This document shows positions 8,722 to 15,974 of a stretch of 64,000 bases of DNA, piece by piece (the stretch's first letter is position 1; each line of letters opens with the position of its first letter). Source of the stretch: Bacteroidales bacterium. Its GTDB lineage: Bacteria; Bacteroidota; Bacteroidia; Bacteroidales; Tenuifilaceae. The notes below the pieces were generated by a model. It did no database searches. It was given only the letters and a program-made list of their open reading frames with translations, and was not told the origin of the DNA. The position numbers and the translations under genes were made by a program. The stretch covers positions 186,001 through 250,000 of the forward strand of contig JABFRB010000002.1 of assembly GCA_013141385.1 (NCBI GenBank). The letters are read 5' to 3'.

Positions 8722-8991
8722 TTATGGTTTCTTCTTATAGAGGAAAAGGTTTACTATTAAAGCGATTGATATAAAATCAATAAAATTTATGTAATAAAAA
8801 GGAACTTTACTTTCAATATTTTTTAAATATGTGAGTAATAAATTGAGTATTATTACAATACTAAAAGTTGCGAAGGTTCCGATAATTGCTTTATATAATA
8901 GTTCAGTTTTTTTTGACTTTATGGTGTAATAAAGTAATACTAAACATATTATATATTTAGCAATAAAAATAATAACTTCATAGTTTTCCAT
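8722..8991 (-). CDS. three-helix small membrane protein, candidate immunity protein
   Basis: An 89-residue protein beginning MENYEVIIFIAKYIICLVLL, with three predicted membrane helices (about residues 5-22, 34-56 and 65-83) and a basic end FLYKKKP. It lies between the HEEGH protein gene and the damaged peptide genes, same strand. No family recognised. Size, helix number and position are those of bacteriocin immunity proteins, but nothing in the sequence proves this role. Confidence 0.55.
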   Translation of the reverse strand: MENYEVIIFIAKYIICLVLLYYTIKSKKTELLYKAIIGTFATFSIVIILNLLLTYLKNIESKVPFYYINFIDFISIALIVNLFLYKKKP

Positions 8992-9060
8992 TCGTACAAA
9001 ATGTTAAATTTATTAATAATCGGTGCTTTGATCCTCAAATCCCCAGAATTTTCAAAGTAC

Positions 9061-10296
9061 TTAAAGATATATACTTGCTCCAATTCTAACTCCAAAATAT
9101 TCTTTAAGATAAACTTCTTCTGGAAGAAATCCTTTGGTTTTGTATATTATTCCCAGATCAATTGAAAATCCATTAAACGAAGTATTATGCTTGTTAAGGA
9201 AAAAATATCTTAAATCCATATCAACAGCTCCGCCAGTAAAAGAATCGCTAGTATTAAAATCAAGGTTAGTGGGTTGCTGCCAAAAATGACCATATAGACT
9301 GGCTGATAGTTTCTCAAAAGGTTTGTAATCATTCAAACTTACCCCAAAACCATTAAACCAATTTTCTTTGTTTTGAAATTGACGAATATATACTCCAACA
9401 TTTATTGATTTATGTTTGAACCACACATTTTCATCAATAAAATCACCAAAGGGCGACATAGTGTAGCCCATTCCAATGTTAAAACTTGAATTTTCTGTTA
9501 ATCTGAAATTACCTTTTCCTATTAGTAATGGATTTAATAAGTTCAATAATGAACGATAACCAACTTTAGTTACATATTTTTTTTCATCAGCAGTTAAATC
9601 TTTATATTGAGTATATCTGTAAAAAGCCATTGTTGGTCTATGTAGGTGTTTCACAGCACCATAGGTGTCAAAACCGACAATGTCTCTGTTAAGTTCATTG
9701 GTTTCTTCTTTTAAATTAATTTCGTATTTAAAAAGTCCTAATACATAGTATTGAAGTATTGCAAGTTTTCGAAAACAATATTCCCATTTATAATATTTGA
9801 ATTTATCTTGCCCAAAACTACCTATTGTTTCCATTCTTTTTGTAAGCATGTAATCTGATTCTAGCCCTGCTGTATGCAACCTTATGTAAGTTGGTAAGTT
9901 GTTGTCCCGTAAGTTCTGCAATGTTTGGTCAGTTACTCCTTTTACATATGCAGCACCATATTTATTGAAAAAGGGTTGAGAAATTGAACCTATATTATTA
10001 GCCGTTAATATCGACCTATGTCCTTCCTCATGAGATAAAGGCATCAAAAATAAAGTTTCTAGGCCAATTTGTAATAAGTCAGACACTTTATCATTTTTTG
10101 AAACGGAATATAGTCCTCTAGTAAAAAGTCTATAACCCGACAAATAGTTCTGATTGAATTGTCTCATCGTAAAAAGTTGAGAAGGAGAGTCTTGAATGAT
10201 GAAACTATAATAGGTTTTCTTTTTTAAAGAATCATTCTGAGCAAAAACATTATAAAAAGAGAAAAACATTAAGGCAAAAATCAATGTATTCTTCAT
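9061..10296 (-). CDS. secreted HEEGH-motif protein with barrel-like C-terminal half
   Basis: From the ATG at 10296 the protein has 411 residues and a clean signal peptide (MKNTLIFALMFFSFYNVFAQ). The frame extends to a TTG at 10368, but that would lie at or before the transcription start predicted from the -7 box at 10366-10373, so I reject it. Residues 89-93 are HEEGH, which fits the HExxH zinc-metallopeptidase motif, inside a hydrophobic helix-like context (LETLFLMPLSHEEGHRSIL). From about residue 230 there are alternating strands (FNIGMGYTMSPFG, INVGVYIRQF, FGVRIGASIYL) ending like an outer-membrane barrel. I know no named family. A role in peptide maturation or release would be inference from position. 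Confidence 0.6.
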   Translation of the reverse strand: MKNTLIFALMFFSFYNVFAQNDSLKKKTYYSFIIQDSPSQLFTMRQFNQNYLSGYRLFTRGLYSVSKNDKVSDLLQIGLETLFLMPLSHEEGHRSILTANNIGSISQPFFNKYGAAYVKGVTDQTLQNLRDNNLPTYIRLHTAGLESDYMLTKRMETIGSFGQDKFKYYKWEYCFRKLAILQYYVLGLFKYEINLKEETNELNRDIVGFDTYGAVKHLHRPTMAFYRYTQYKDLTADEKKYVTKVGYRSLLNLLNPLLIGKGNFRLTENSSFNIGMGYTMSPFGDFIDENVWFKHKSINVGVYIRQFQNKENWFNGFGVSLNDYKPFEKLSASLYGHFWQQPTNLDFNTSDSFTGGAVDMDLRYFFLNKHNTSFNGFSIDLGIIYKTKGFLPEEVYLKEYFGVRIGASIYL

Positions 10297-10352
10297 TGTG
10301 AGAGTATCTTTTATATTAGTAATGCAAATATAAATTAAATAAAAAAATGAAA

Positions 10353-10396
10353 AATCACAGAGAGTCAAATATAATTTAAATACACGCTCTGTGATT
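10353..10396 (-). promoter_or_regulatory. inverted repeat flanking a -7 box ahead of the HEEGH gene
   Basis: Two perfect 10-base arms (10353-10362 AATCACAGAG and 10387-10396 CTCTGTGATT) enclose 24 bases. On the minus strand the enclosed region contains TATATTTG (10366-10373), an exact TAnnTTTG -7 box. The arrangement could be an operator around a promoter. On the minus strand a U-rich stretch follows the second arm, so termination of the upstream transcript is the alternative. Confidence 0.45.
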
Positions 10397-10414
10397 ATTC
10401 ATATTAAAATTATG

Positions 10415-10582
10415 TTATTCTGTTGTTACAGGATCTCCTCCCATCCAACGACCCAAAAAATAGCCCATTCCAAAAGCAGCCATTAGGCCTATAATTGCTA
10501 AGACAAAACCACCATTGATGTTTTTTTTATCTTCAAGAGTTAATTCAGTAGTTCCAAATTGTTCTATGTCAATAGTTTTCAT
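10415..10582 (-). CDS. double-glycine leader peptide 1 (bacteriocin-like)
   Basis: A 55-residue peptide. The leader MKTIDIEQFGTTELTLEDKK ends in NINGG (GG at residues 24-25), a textbook C39 cleavage site. The cargo is about 30 residues, FVLAIIGLMAAFGMGYFLGR followed by WMGGDPVTTE, one hydrophobic helix with GxxxG-like spacing (AFGMGYFLG) and a polar tail, as in class II bacteriocins. It lies 20 bases downstream of peptide 2 and is probably cotranscribed with it. A membrane-active or signalling role is inferred; the export route through the adjacent C39 transporter follows from the leader type. Confidence 0.8.
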   Translation of the reverse strand: MKTIDIEQFGTTELTLEDKKNINGGFVLAIIGLMAAFGMGYFLGRWMGGDPVTTE

Positions 10583-10602
10583 AATTTAATTGTGTTTTAA
10601 GA

Positions 10603-10758
10603 TTAACTTTCTTGTGATTTACCAGCATCGGAAAGACCATACGCAACACCAGCGATTAAAGCAATTAGTCCGAAAACTAACCATAACGCAATACCTCCAT
10701 TGGTGTCTTGACATTCTTTCTTTGTTAGTTCCTTAAGTCCATACTTTTCAAGTTCCAT
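10603..10758 (-). CDS. double-glycine leader peptide 2 (bacteriocin-like)
   Basis: A 51-residue peptide. The leader MELEKYGLKELTKKECQDTN ends in GG at residues 21-22, with the typical hydrophobic and acidic leader pattern. The cargo IALWLVFGLIALIAGVAYGL plus SDAGKSQES is one long hydrophobic helix with a small polar tail. The leader segment LTKKECQDTNGG is nearly the same as LNKKECVETNGG inside the HTH protein immediately upstream (10820-11161). It pairs in length and style with peptide 1, so a two-peptide system is possible. Confidence 0.8.
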   Translation of the reverse strand: MELEKYGLKELTKKECQDTNGGIALWLVFGLIALIAGVAYGLSDAGKSQES

Positions 10759-10819
10759 AACAAATTGTATTAAATTCAATAAGCAAAAACAACCCTCATT
10801 CTTTACCCTGCCGAGAGCT

Positions 10820-11161
10820 TTAGCACTGTAACGTTACAGATGCTAAGGTAGATTCCCAGCGTTCACAAAAAAAGAACGGAAGTAAAAAACCTCCACCATT
10901 TGTCTCCACACACTCTTTTTTGTTCAAGGGTTGCATTATATATTCCAAACTAATACTGTAGGGGTATTCATAGTAAAAAGTATTACCTATTTTGGAGTAA
11001 ATTATTGGTGCTCCTTTAGATTTAAGTTCATCAATTATTACGTATAATCTAGTACGTCCAATGCCAAGTCTTGCTGCGAATTCATCAGGCGTCCCAGTTT
11101 TTCTATTATAAATCAATTTATGCATTAAATTAATACGGTCGATGTATTCAAAAATCTTCAT
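10820..11161 (-). CDS. small HTH regulator with a C-terminal double-glycine peptide module
   Basis: A 113-residue protein. Residues 1-60 form a winged HTH of the type used in HTH_11-like repressors: LMHKLIYNRKTGTPDEFAAR, then the recognition helix region LGIGRTRLYVIIDELKSKGA, then a wing around IIYSKIGNTFYYEYPYSIS. Residues 77-91 read QPLNKKECVETNGGG, which matches the leader of the next gene (LxKKECxxTNGG). After the glycines comes FLLPFFFCERWESTLASVTL and a last QC. It lies 18 bases downstream of the transporter and 62 upstream of peptide 2. Visible: DNA-binding domain fused to a cleavable-looking leader and a 23-residue tail with two Cys. Inferred: the transporter peptidase may act on it. 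Confidence 0.75.
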   Translation of the reverse strand: MKIFEYIDRINLMHKLIYNRKTGTPDEFAARLGIGRTRLYVIIDELKSKGAPIIYSKIGNTFYYEYPYSISLEYIMQPLNKKECVETNGGGFLLPFFFCERWESTLASVTLQC

Positions 11162-11178
11162 TTTGTTTTACTATTTGG

Positions 11179-13332
11179 TTAAACTAACTGATTTTCTAAT
11201 GTTTGGTGCTGCCACATCTTGCAAAAAATGCTCTTGCTTGAGGTTAGCTCTTTAAACGTTCCTTGCTCAACAACCGTTCCTTTATCCAGCACTACAATCT
11301 GATCGGCAAGGGCAATGGTGGATAGCCTATGGGCTATTACTATCACCGTTTTCCCTTTTTCCCGCATCAATTGTATGGTTCTTTGCACATAGCCTTCAGC
11401 TATGGAATCGAGCGAGGAGGTTGCCTCATCAAGTATCAGAATTTCGGGGTTTCGGTAAAGCGCACGGGCAATGGCAATGCGTTGCTTTTGTCCACCCGAA
11501 AGGGATGCCCCATTCTCACCGATATAGGTATTGAACCTATTGGGGAGATTCTCAATAAATTGGGTCATTCCCAGTTGGTTGCAGATATCCATAATCTGTT
11601 CCATATCAGGAGCAAACTCACCAACGGCAATATTATCAATAATATTACCTGCAAAAAGATCTATGTTTTGTGGTACTACAACTACTTTCTCGCGCAATGA
11701 CTCATTTGTAAAGTAGCGGATATCATAGTTTCCAAGGTAAATATTGCCGTTTTGTATTGGGTATATATTTTGTAAAATGGAGATAAGTGTGGTTTTTCCA
11801 GAACCGCTCTCGCCAACCACAGCTGTTACCTTACCAGCTTGTATGTTAAGGTTTAAACCTTTAAAGACTTCTACCCTTGTACCATACCTAAAATCAACAT
11901 TTTGGAAACGGATATCTCCAATATGTTCCGTTTTTAGCATCATTTTATTGATCTCATCCTCAACTTCCAGATCAAAGATTTCAAACAGACGATCAGAAGC
12001 AATTTTGGCATCCTGATAGGTTTTATTAAAGCCTATAATGCTTGTAACAGGGCTTGTAAAGTACCCTATCACTGAGTAGAACGAGAGTAACTCACCTGGC
12101 GTAATTGTATTTTCTAACACAAATCCAGCTCCTACCCAGAGCAGTACTATTGTTATTACCTGTGATATTAGACCGGTTGAGGCCGATGAGAAAATAACAT
12201 TAATTCCCGAACTGTATATGGTTTTTAATAGTGATACAAACCTAGTTTCGGTTTTTAGGTTAGAAAAACCTTCCAACCCAAACCTTTTAATAGTTGCAAC
12301 TGAATTTAACGATTCAACAAGATGGGCTTCCAGTTCCGCTGAGTTCTCCATTATCTTCCTTTGAACTTTTTTGTTTAACCTGTTAAGGATAAAATAGGTG
12401 ATTGCGTAAAGAGGAATAACCATTAACATTATAGCTGCAAGTTTCCAGTAAAAACTGAACATAAGGAGGAATGATACAATAAGGATTAGAATATTTACGA
12501 TGAGATTTACTGTAACCTCGTTTACAAAAAGTCTGATTTTTACGGCATCGTTTATCCTTGATATAATTTCGCCAACCCTCATGTTATCGAAAAACGATTG
12601 AGGTAGCCTTAGCAGGTGTTGGTAGTAGCCTAAAATCAAGGTAGCGTCAATCTTCTGACCTATCTTCAACACAAATACTGATTGAATAGTGCTTAGCAAA
12701 ACTCTTATTCCCACAACGATAAGCATAGCAATACCAAGCAGGTTTAAAAGGTTAAGATTTCCACTAGGTATAGCATAGTCTACAATTTTTCCAACATAAA
12801 TTGAGGTGGAAAGCCCTAGAACTGCGTATAGAATAGCCCCAATAAGTGCTTGGGACAAAACTCCTTTATGAGGTTTTATGAGTTGCCAAAACCTTATGGA
12901 TGTAGATATCCTTTCGGATTTTGGTTGAAAGGTATCCCCTGGTGTCAGAAGAACAAGAACCCCTGTCCATGATTTCTTAAAATCTTCGTGCGGAATTTTA
13001 TGATACTCCCCATCTCCAGGATCCATTACTTCTATGTAATCTTTCGTTACCTTTATTAATACAACATAATGTTGAAGAACTTCTTTTACAACAACATGGG
13101 CTATTGTGGGCATTGGAATTTTAAACAAGCTATCCCAATCGCCTCTTACCCCTTTGGCGTGAAAACCCATTTTCTGAGCTGCTTCAATCATTCCCAGAAC
13201 ATTTGTTCCTTTCTTATCAGTACCCGCCATCTGCCTGATTTTTGCAATTGGCAAATTTAATTTATGGTGAGCGGCAACTGAGGCTAAACAAGCTGCGCCA
13301 CAATCGGTGATATCACGTTGTTTTATTTTCAC
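11179..13332 (-). CDS. peptidase-containing ABC transporter (C39, PCAT type)
   Basis: This exporter cleaves double-glycine leaders and moves the cargo across the inner membrane. The 717-residue protein has an N-terminal C39 domain: oxyanion Gln5 and catalytic Cys11 in QRDITDCGAACLA, His88 in LQHYVVL and Asp104 in EVMDPGDG, so the peptidase triad is complete. Five or six membrane helices follow (residues 160-450), then the ATPase with Walker A GESGSGKTT (about 505), signature LSGGQKQR (about 609) and Walker B ILILDEATSSLD (about 631). The start is GTG at 13332. It follows the fusion-protein gene by 3 bases and is translationally coupled to it. Confidence 0.95.
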   Translation of the reverse strand: MKIKQRDITDCGAACLASVAAHHKLNLPIAKIRQMAGTDKKGTNVLGMIEAAQKMGFHAKGVRGDWDSLFKIPMPTIAHVVVKEVLQHYVVLIKVTKDYIEVMDPGDGEYHKIPHEDFKKSWTGVLVLLTPGDTFQPKSERISTSIRFWQLIKPHKGVLSQALIGAILYAVLGLSTSIYVGKIVDYAIPSGNLNLLNLLGIAMLIVVGIRVLLSTIQSVFVLKIGQKIDATLILGYYQHLLRLPQSFFDNMRVGEIISRINDAVKIRLFVNEVTVNLIVNILILIVSFLLMFSFYWKLAAIMLMVIPLYAITYFILNRLNKKVQRKIMENSAELEAHLVESLNSVATIKRFGLEGFSNLKTETRFVSLLKTIYSSGINVIFSSASTGLISQVITIVLLWVGAGFVLENTITPGELLSFYSVIGYFTSPVTSIIGFNKTYQDAKIASDRLFEIFDLEVEDEINKMMLKTEHIGDIRFQNVDFRYGTRVEVFKGLNLNIQAGKVTAVVGESGSGKTTLISILQNIYPIQNGNIYLGNYDIRYFTNESLREKVVVVPQNIDLFAGNIIDNIAVGEFAPDMEQIMDICNQLGMTQFIENLPNRFNTYIGENGASLSGGQKQRIAIARALYRNPEILILDEATSSLDSIAEGYVQRTIQLMREKGKTVIVIAHRLSTIALADQIVVLDKGTVVEQGTFKELTSSKSIFCKMWQHQTLENQLV

Positions 13333-13335
13333 AAT

Positions 13336-14523
13336 TTAATCGGTTCTTTGTAAATTATTATGTGGGTTGAACCAGTTATCGGCTTTATCAAAGAGTAAGT
13401 TGTAAAGTGAACGCTTGGTTACAATTATTCGTGATGAAACGGTCATCCCTTTTTTAATGTACCCTTTATACCCATTTTTGAGTGTGAGATAATTTTTTGA
13501 GAGTATACACTTCACTCTAAAGTAGGCTTTATTCCCATTATCCATTAGTACGTCATCAGATATTTCGTTAATCTTTGCTGGTAAAAACCCCCATTGGTTA
13601 TAGTTAAAGGCTGCAACCTGTAATTTTGCCTCCTGATCAACTTTTATGTAACCAATATCTTCGGGTTTTACATAGCAGATTGCAATCAACTCACAATCTG
13701 GCGATAGTTCCGCAATGCTTTGATTGGTATAAACATTATTTCCAACTTGTAATTCATTGCTTTGCTGGATAGTACCTTTTAAAGGAGAGATAATAAAGTG
13801 TTTTGATAACTCTGAGTAAGAGTTATTAAGGTTGGATTTTATTTTTTCAACTTCCTCTTTAAGCGCAGCCAAACTATTCTGCCAATCGGATATCTGCTGA
13901 CTTAGTTGTTGATTATAAAGTAGTTGTTCATTATTTAAGTTAAATCGTGAAGTCTCAAAATCAACCTCTGAAATTACTTTTTGCCTATACAATAAGGTAT
14001 TCCTGTCGTGATCTTTCTTAAACTTCTCGATCTTTCTTTTAGATGTTGATAGTTGCTTCAAGAACTTATCCAGTTCCATCCTATATTTTGGTGTTCCCGC
14101 ATAATTCTTGTAGTTTATCCTCTTATTAAAATCGATTTTTAGCAGAGTATCTAGATCTTTAATGAAAAGTAGATCCTCTTTCTTATTATATTCAAGTACT
14201 CTAATACTCGATTTTATTGGCAGCGTATCAAGAATCAGTAGCGTGTCACCAGCAAGTACTTTTGAATCGTTCCTAAGGTTGGTGTAGATTATTTTCCCGT
14301 TAAGAGAGGATATTATAGGTTGTTTTTCAATGCTTGCCTGAATCATCCCGGTTGTTTGAACGGTAATATCAATATAGATTATAGGGAGTAGGACTAGCAC
14401 TGCTATTATCGAAATAATTATTATCCAAAGAATAGACTTGCTTTTGCTGGATATCCCATGTAGATAGGATTCTATTGAACTTTGAATGATAAAAGAAGGA
14501 TAAATTTTATTTTCAGATGACAT
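13336..14523 (-). CDS. HlyD-family membrane fusion protein
   Basis: Periplasmic adaptor linking the C39 ABC transporter to an outer-membrane exit channel. From the ATG at 14523 it has 395 residues: a cytoplasmic N-terminus, one membrane helix (SILWIIIISIIAVLVLLPII, about residues 33-55), a split lipoyl-like half-motif (IEKQPIISSLNGKIIYTNLR), a long coiled coil (about 150-250, with RNTLLYRQKVISEVDFETSR), the second half (FIISPLKGTIQQSNELQVG) and a beta-barrel domain. An in-frame TTG at 14532 is the other possible start. It is the first gene of the operon, with a strong promoter at 14588-14617. No TolC-like gene is nearby, so the exit channel must be encoded elsewhere. Confidence 0.9.
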   Translation of the reverse strand: MSSENKIYPSFIIQSSIESYLHGISSKSKSILWIIIISIIAVLVLLPIIYIDITVQTTGMIQASIEKQPIISSLNGKIIYTNLRNDSKVLAGDTLLILDTLPIKSSIRVLEYNKKEDLLFIKDLDTLLKIDFNKRINYKNYAGTPKYRMELDKFLKQLSTSKRKIEKFKKDHDRNTLLYRQKVISEVDFETSRFNLNNEQLLYNQQLSQQISDWQNSLAALKEEVEKIKSNLNNSYSELSKHFIISPLKGTIQQSNELQVGNNVYTNQSIAELSPDCELIAICYVKPEDIGYIKVDQEAKLQVAAFNYNQWGFLPAKINEISDDVLMDNGNKAYFRVKCILSKNYLTLKNGYKGYIKKGMTVSSRIIVTKRSLYNLLFDKADNWFNPHNNLQRTD

Positions 14524-14587
14524 TTTATACAATTAATTGCTAATATAAGGTTTCAAATATTTTTTTTGGTTTTTGTAAAATCTATAT

Positions 14588-14617
14588 CAAAATTAATAGA
14601 AATTGTTAAGAATCAAA
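14588..14617 (-). promoter_or_regulatory. promoter of the peptide secretion operon
   Basis: On the minus strand TTTG (14614-14617) and TAATTTTG (14588-14595) are separated by 18 bases, which closely matches the Bacteroidota TTTG-N19-TAnnTTTG promoter. Transcription would start near 14581, about 58 bases before the fusion-protein ATG. A palindrome ATTCTAA-CT-TTAGAAT lies upstream at 14649-14664 and could bind a regulator. I see nothing else in the 14524-14790 gap. Confidence 0.65.
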
Positions 14618-14790
14618 GAGCGGCTTAGTTTTTTTAACTTTTTTTAAGATTCTAACTTTAGAATTATCAGGGAGGTTTGTGTATGGTAATAGGGAGGAGT
14701 GTGGGCAAAGTAATAACTTACCCTAATTTTGGAGGATGGTTGTCTTGTCTATCGGTTTCGCTTTAGGATATTTTACAAGGAAACCCTAAC

Positions 14791-15801
14791 TTATTTCGAA
14801 TTCTGAAACTCTTCAAGTTTATTAACCATATTAGTAGAACCAACTATAAAGGGTACACGTTGATGAAGCGATTGAGGTTTAATGTCTAAGATACGTTGAG
14901 TTCCATCGGTAGCTTTTCCTCCTGCTTGCTCAGCAAGGAATGCTATTGGATTACACTCGTACATTAAGCGAAGCTTGCCGTTTGGAGCAGCAGAAGTTTG
15001 TGGGTAAATAAAAATTCCACCTTTGAGCAGATTCCTATGGAAATCGGCAACCAGTGAACCAATGTAGCGAGCAGAATAGGGTCTATTGGTGGATTTATCA
15101 ATTTCCTTACAATAGTCTATATAGTCCTTAACCCCCTGTGGGAATGATTTATAATTTCCTTCATTTATTGAATATATGCTTCCATCGCTAGGTGTGCTAA
15201 TGCTATAGTTTGACAAACAGAACTCTCCTATAGAGGGATCAAGAGTAAACCCATATACTCCATTTCCTGTAGTGTACACGAGCATTGTTGAAGAACCATA
15301 AATAACATAACCTGCTGCTACCTGCTTGTCTCCACCTTGAAGAAAATCTGCTATGGTAGGCTTCTCTCCTCGAGGGCTAACTCTTCGATAAATACTAAAT
15401 ATCGTTCCAATTCCAACATTAACATCAATATTTGAAGAGCCATCCAGAGGATCCATACAGAAAATATAGTTACCATCACGGGTAAGATCATCGTCCCAAG
15501 TAATAATCTCCTGATCTTCCTCCGATGCAGCACCGCAGCATTCGCTGCTATTTTTAAGAGCCTGAATTAGTTGCCAGTTCGCAAAAAGATCGAGCTTTTT
15601 CTGTTCTTCTCCTTGGACGTTTATATCACCTGCAGTGCCAAGAATATCCACAAGTCCAGCCTTATTAACCTTTTTATTGATAACCTTTGCTGCAACTCCC
15701 ACATGATAAAGTAGTCGGGTGAATTCTCCGGTGGCATAAGGTATGTCCGCTTGCCTTTCAATAATAAACTGGGTAAGTGTTTTAATCTTATATCCTTCCA
15801 T
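14791..15801 (-). CDS. fbp: class I fructose-1,6-bisphosphatase
   Basis: Hydrolyses fructose 1,6-bisphosphate to fructose 6-phosphate, the committed step of gluconeogenesis. The 336-residue protein has the class I metal site [20 protein letters not shown] (about residues 128-147), the preceding acidic [12 protein letters not shown] region, [20 protein letters not shown] and the C-terminal [20 protein letters not shown] substrate-binding block. Length is normal. It is transcribed away from lysC, with which it shares a divergent intergenic region, and does not appear linked in function to the peptide locus. Confidence 0.96.
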   Translation of the reverse strand: MEGYKIKTLTQFIIERQADIPYATGEFTRLLYHVGVAAKVINKKVNKAGLVDILGTAGDINVQGEEQKKLDLFANWQLIQALKNSSECCGAASEEDQEIITWDDDLTRDGNYIFCMDPLDGSSNIDVNVGIGTIFSIYRRVSPRGEKPTIADFLQGGDKQVAAGYVIYGSSTMLVYTTGNGVYGFTLDPSIGEFCLSNYSISTPSDGSIYSINEGNYKSFPQGVKDYIDYCKEIDKSTNRPYSARYIGSLVADFHRNLLKGGIFIYPQTSAAPNGKLRLMYECNPIAFLAEQAGGKATDGTQRILDIKPQSLHQRVPFIVGSTNMVNKLEEFQNSK

Positions 15802-15920
15802 TTCCGGTATATGAAAAGTGTAATTTCGATAAAGGTAATAATTTTAAGTAATTTGAATATTCATGTGAGTATTTTTTGTAGAGTTAAAACGATTGCGCTT
15901 GTAAATTGCATGATTCTTTA

Positions 15921-15951
15921 TTTGATATTTGAATTCTCTACACTATGTTTG
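15921..15951 (+). promoter_or_regulatory. lysC promoter
   Basis: TTTG (15921-15924), a 19-base spacer and TATGTTTG (15944-15951) match the Bacteroidota promoter consensus exactly. The predicted start point is near 15958. The -7 box covers the first in-frame ATG (15945), which therefore cannot be the translation start. Confidence 0.75.
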
Positions 15952-15974
15952 TTAAGCATTTCAAAATTGATTTT

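Noticed and set aside
10297-10368. N-terminal extension of the HEEGH protein to a TTG start
   Set aside because: It would begin upstream of the predicted transcription start and would bury the signal peptide 24 residues inside.
11179-14523. Type I secretion of a large RTX-like protein
   Set aside because: The transporter has a full C39 peptidase with an intact triad and the cargo genes beside it are short double-glycine peptides; no RTX protein is present.
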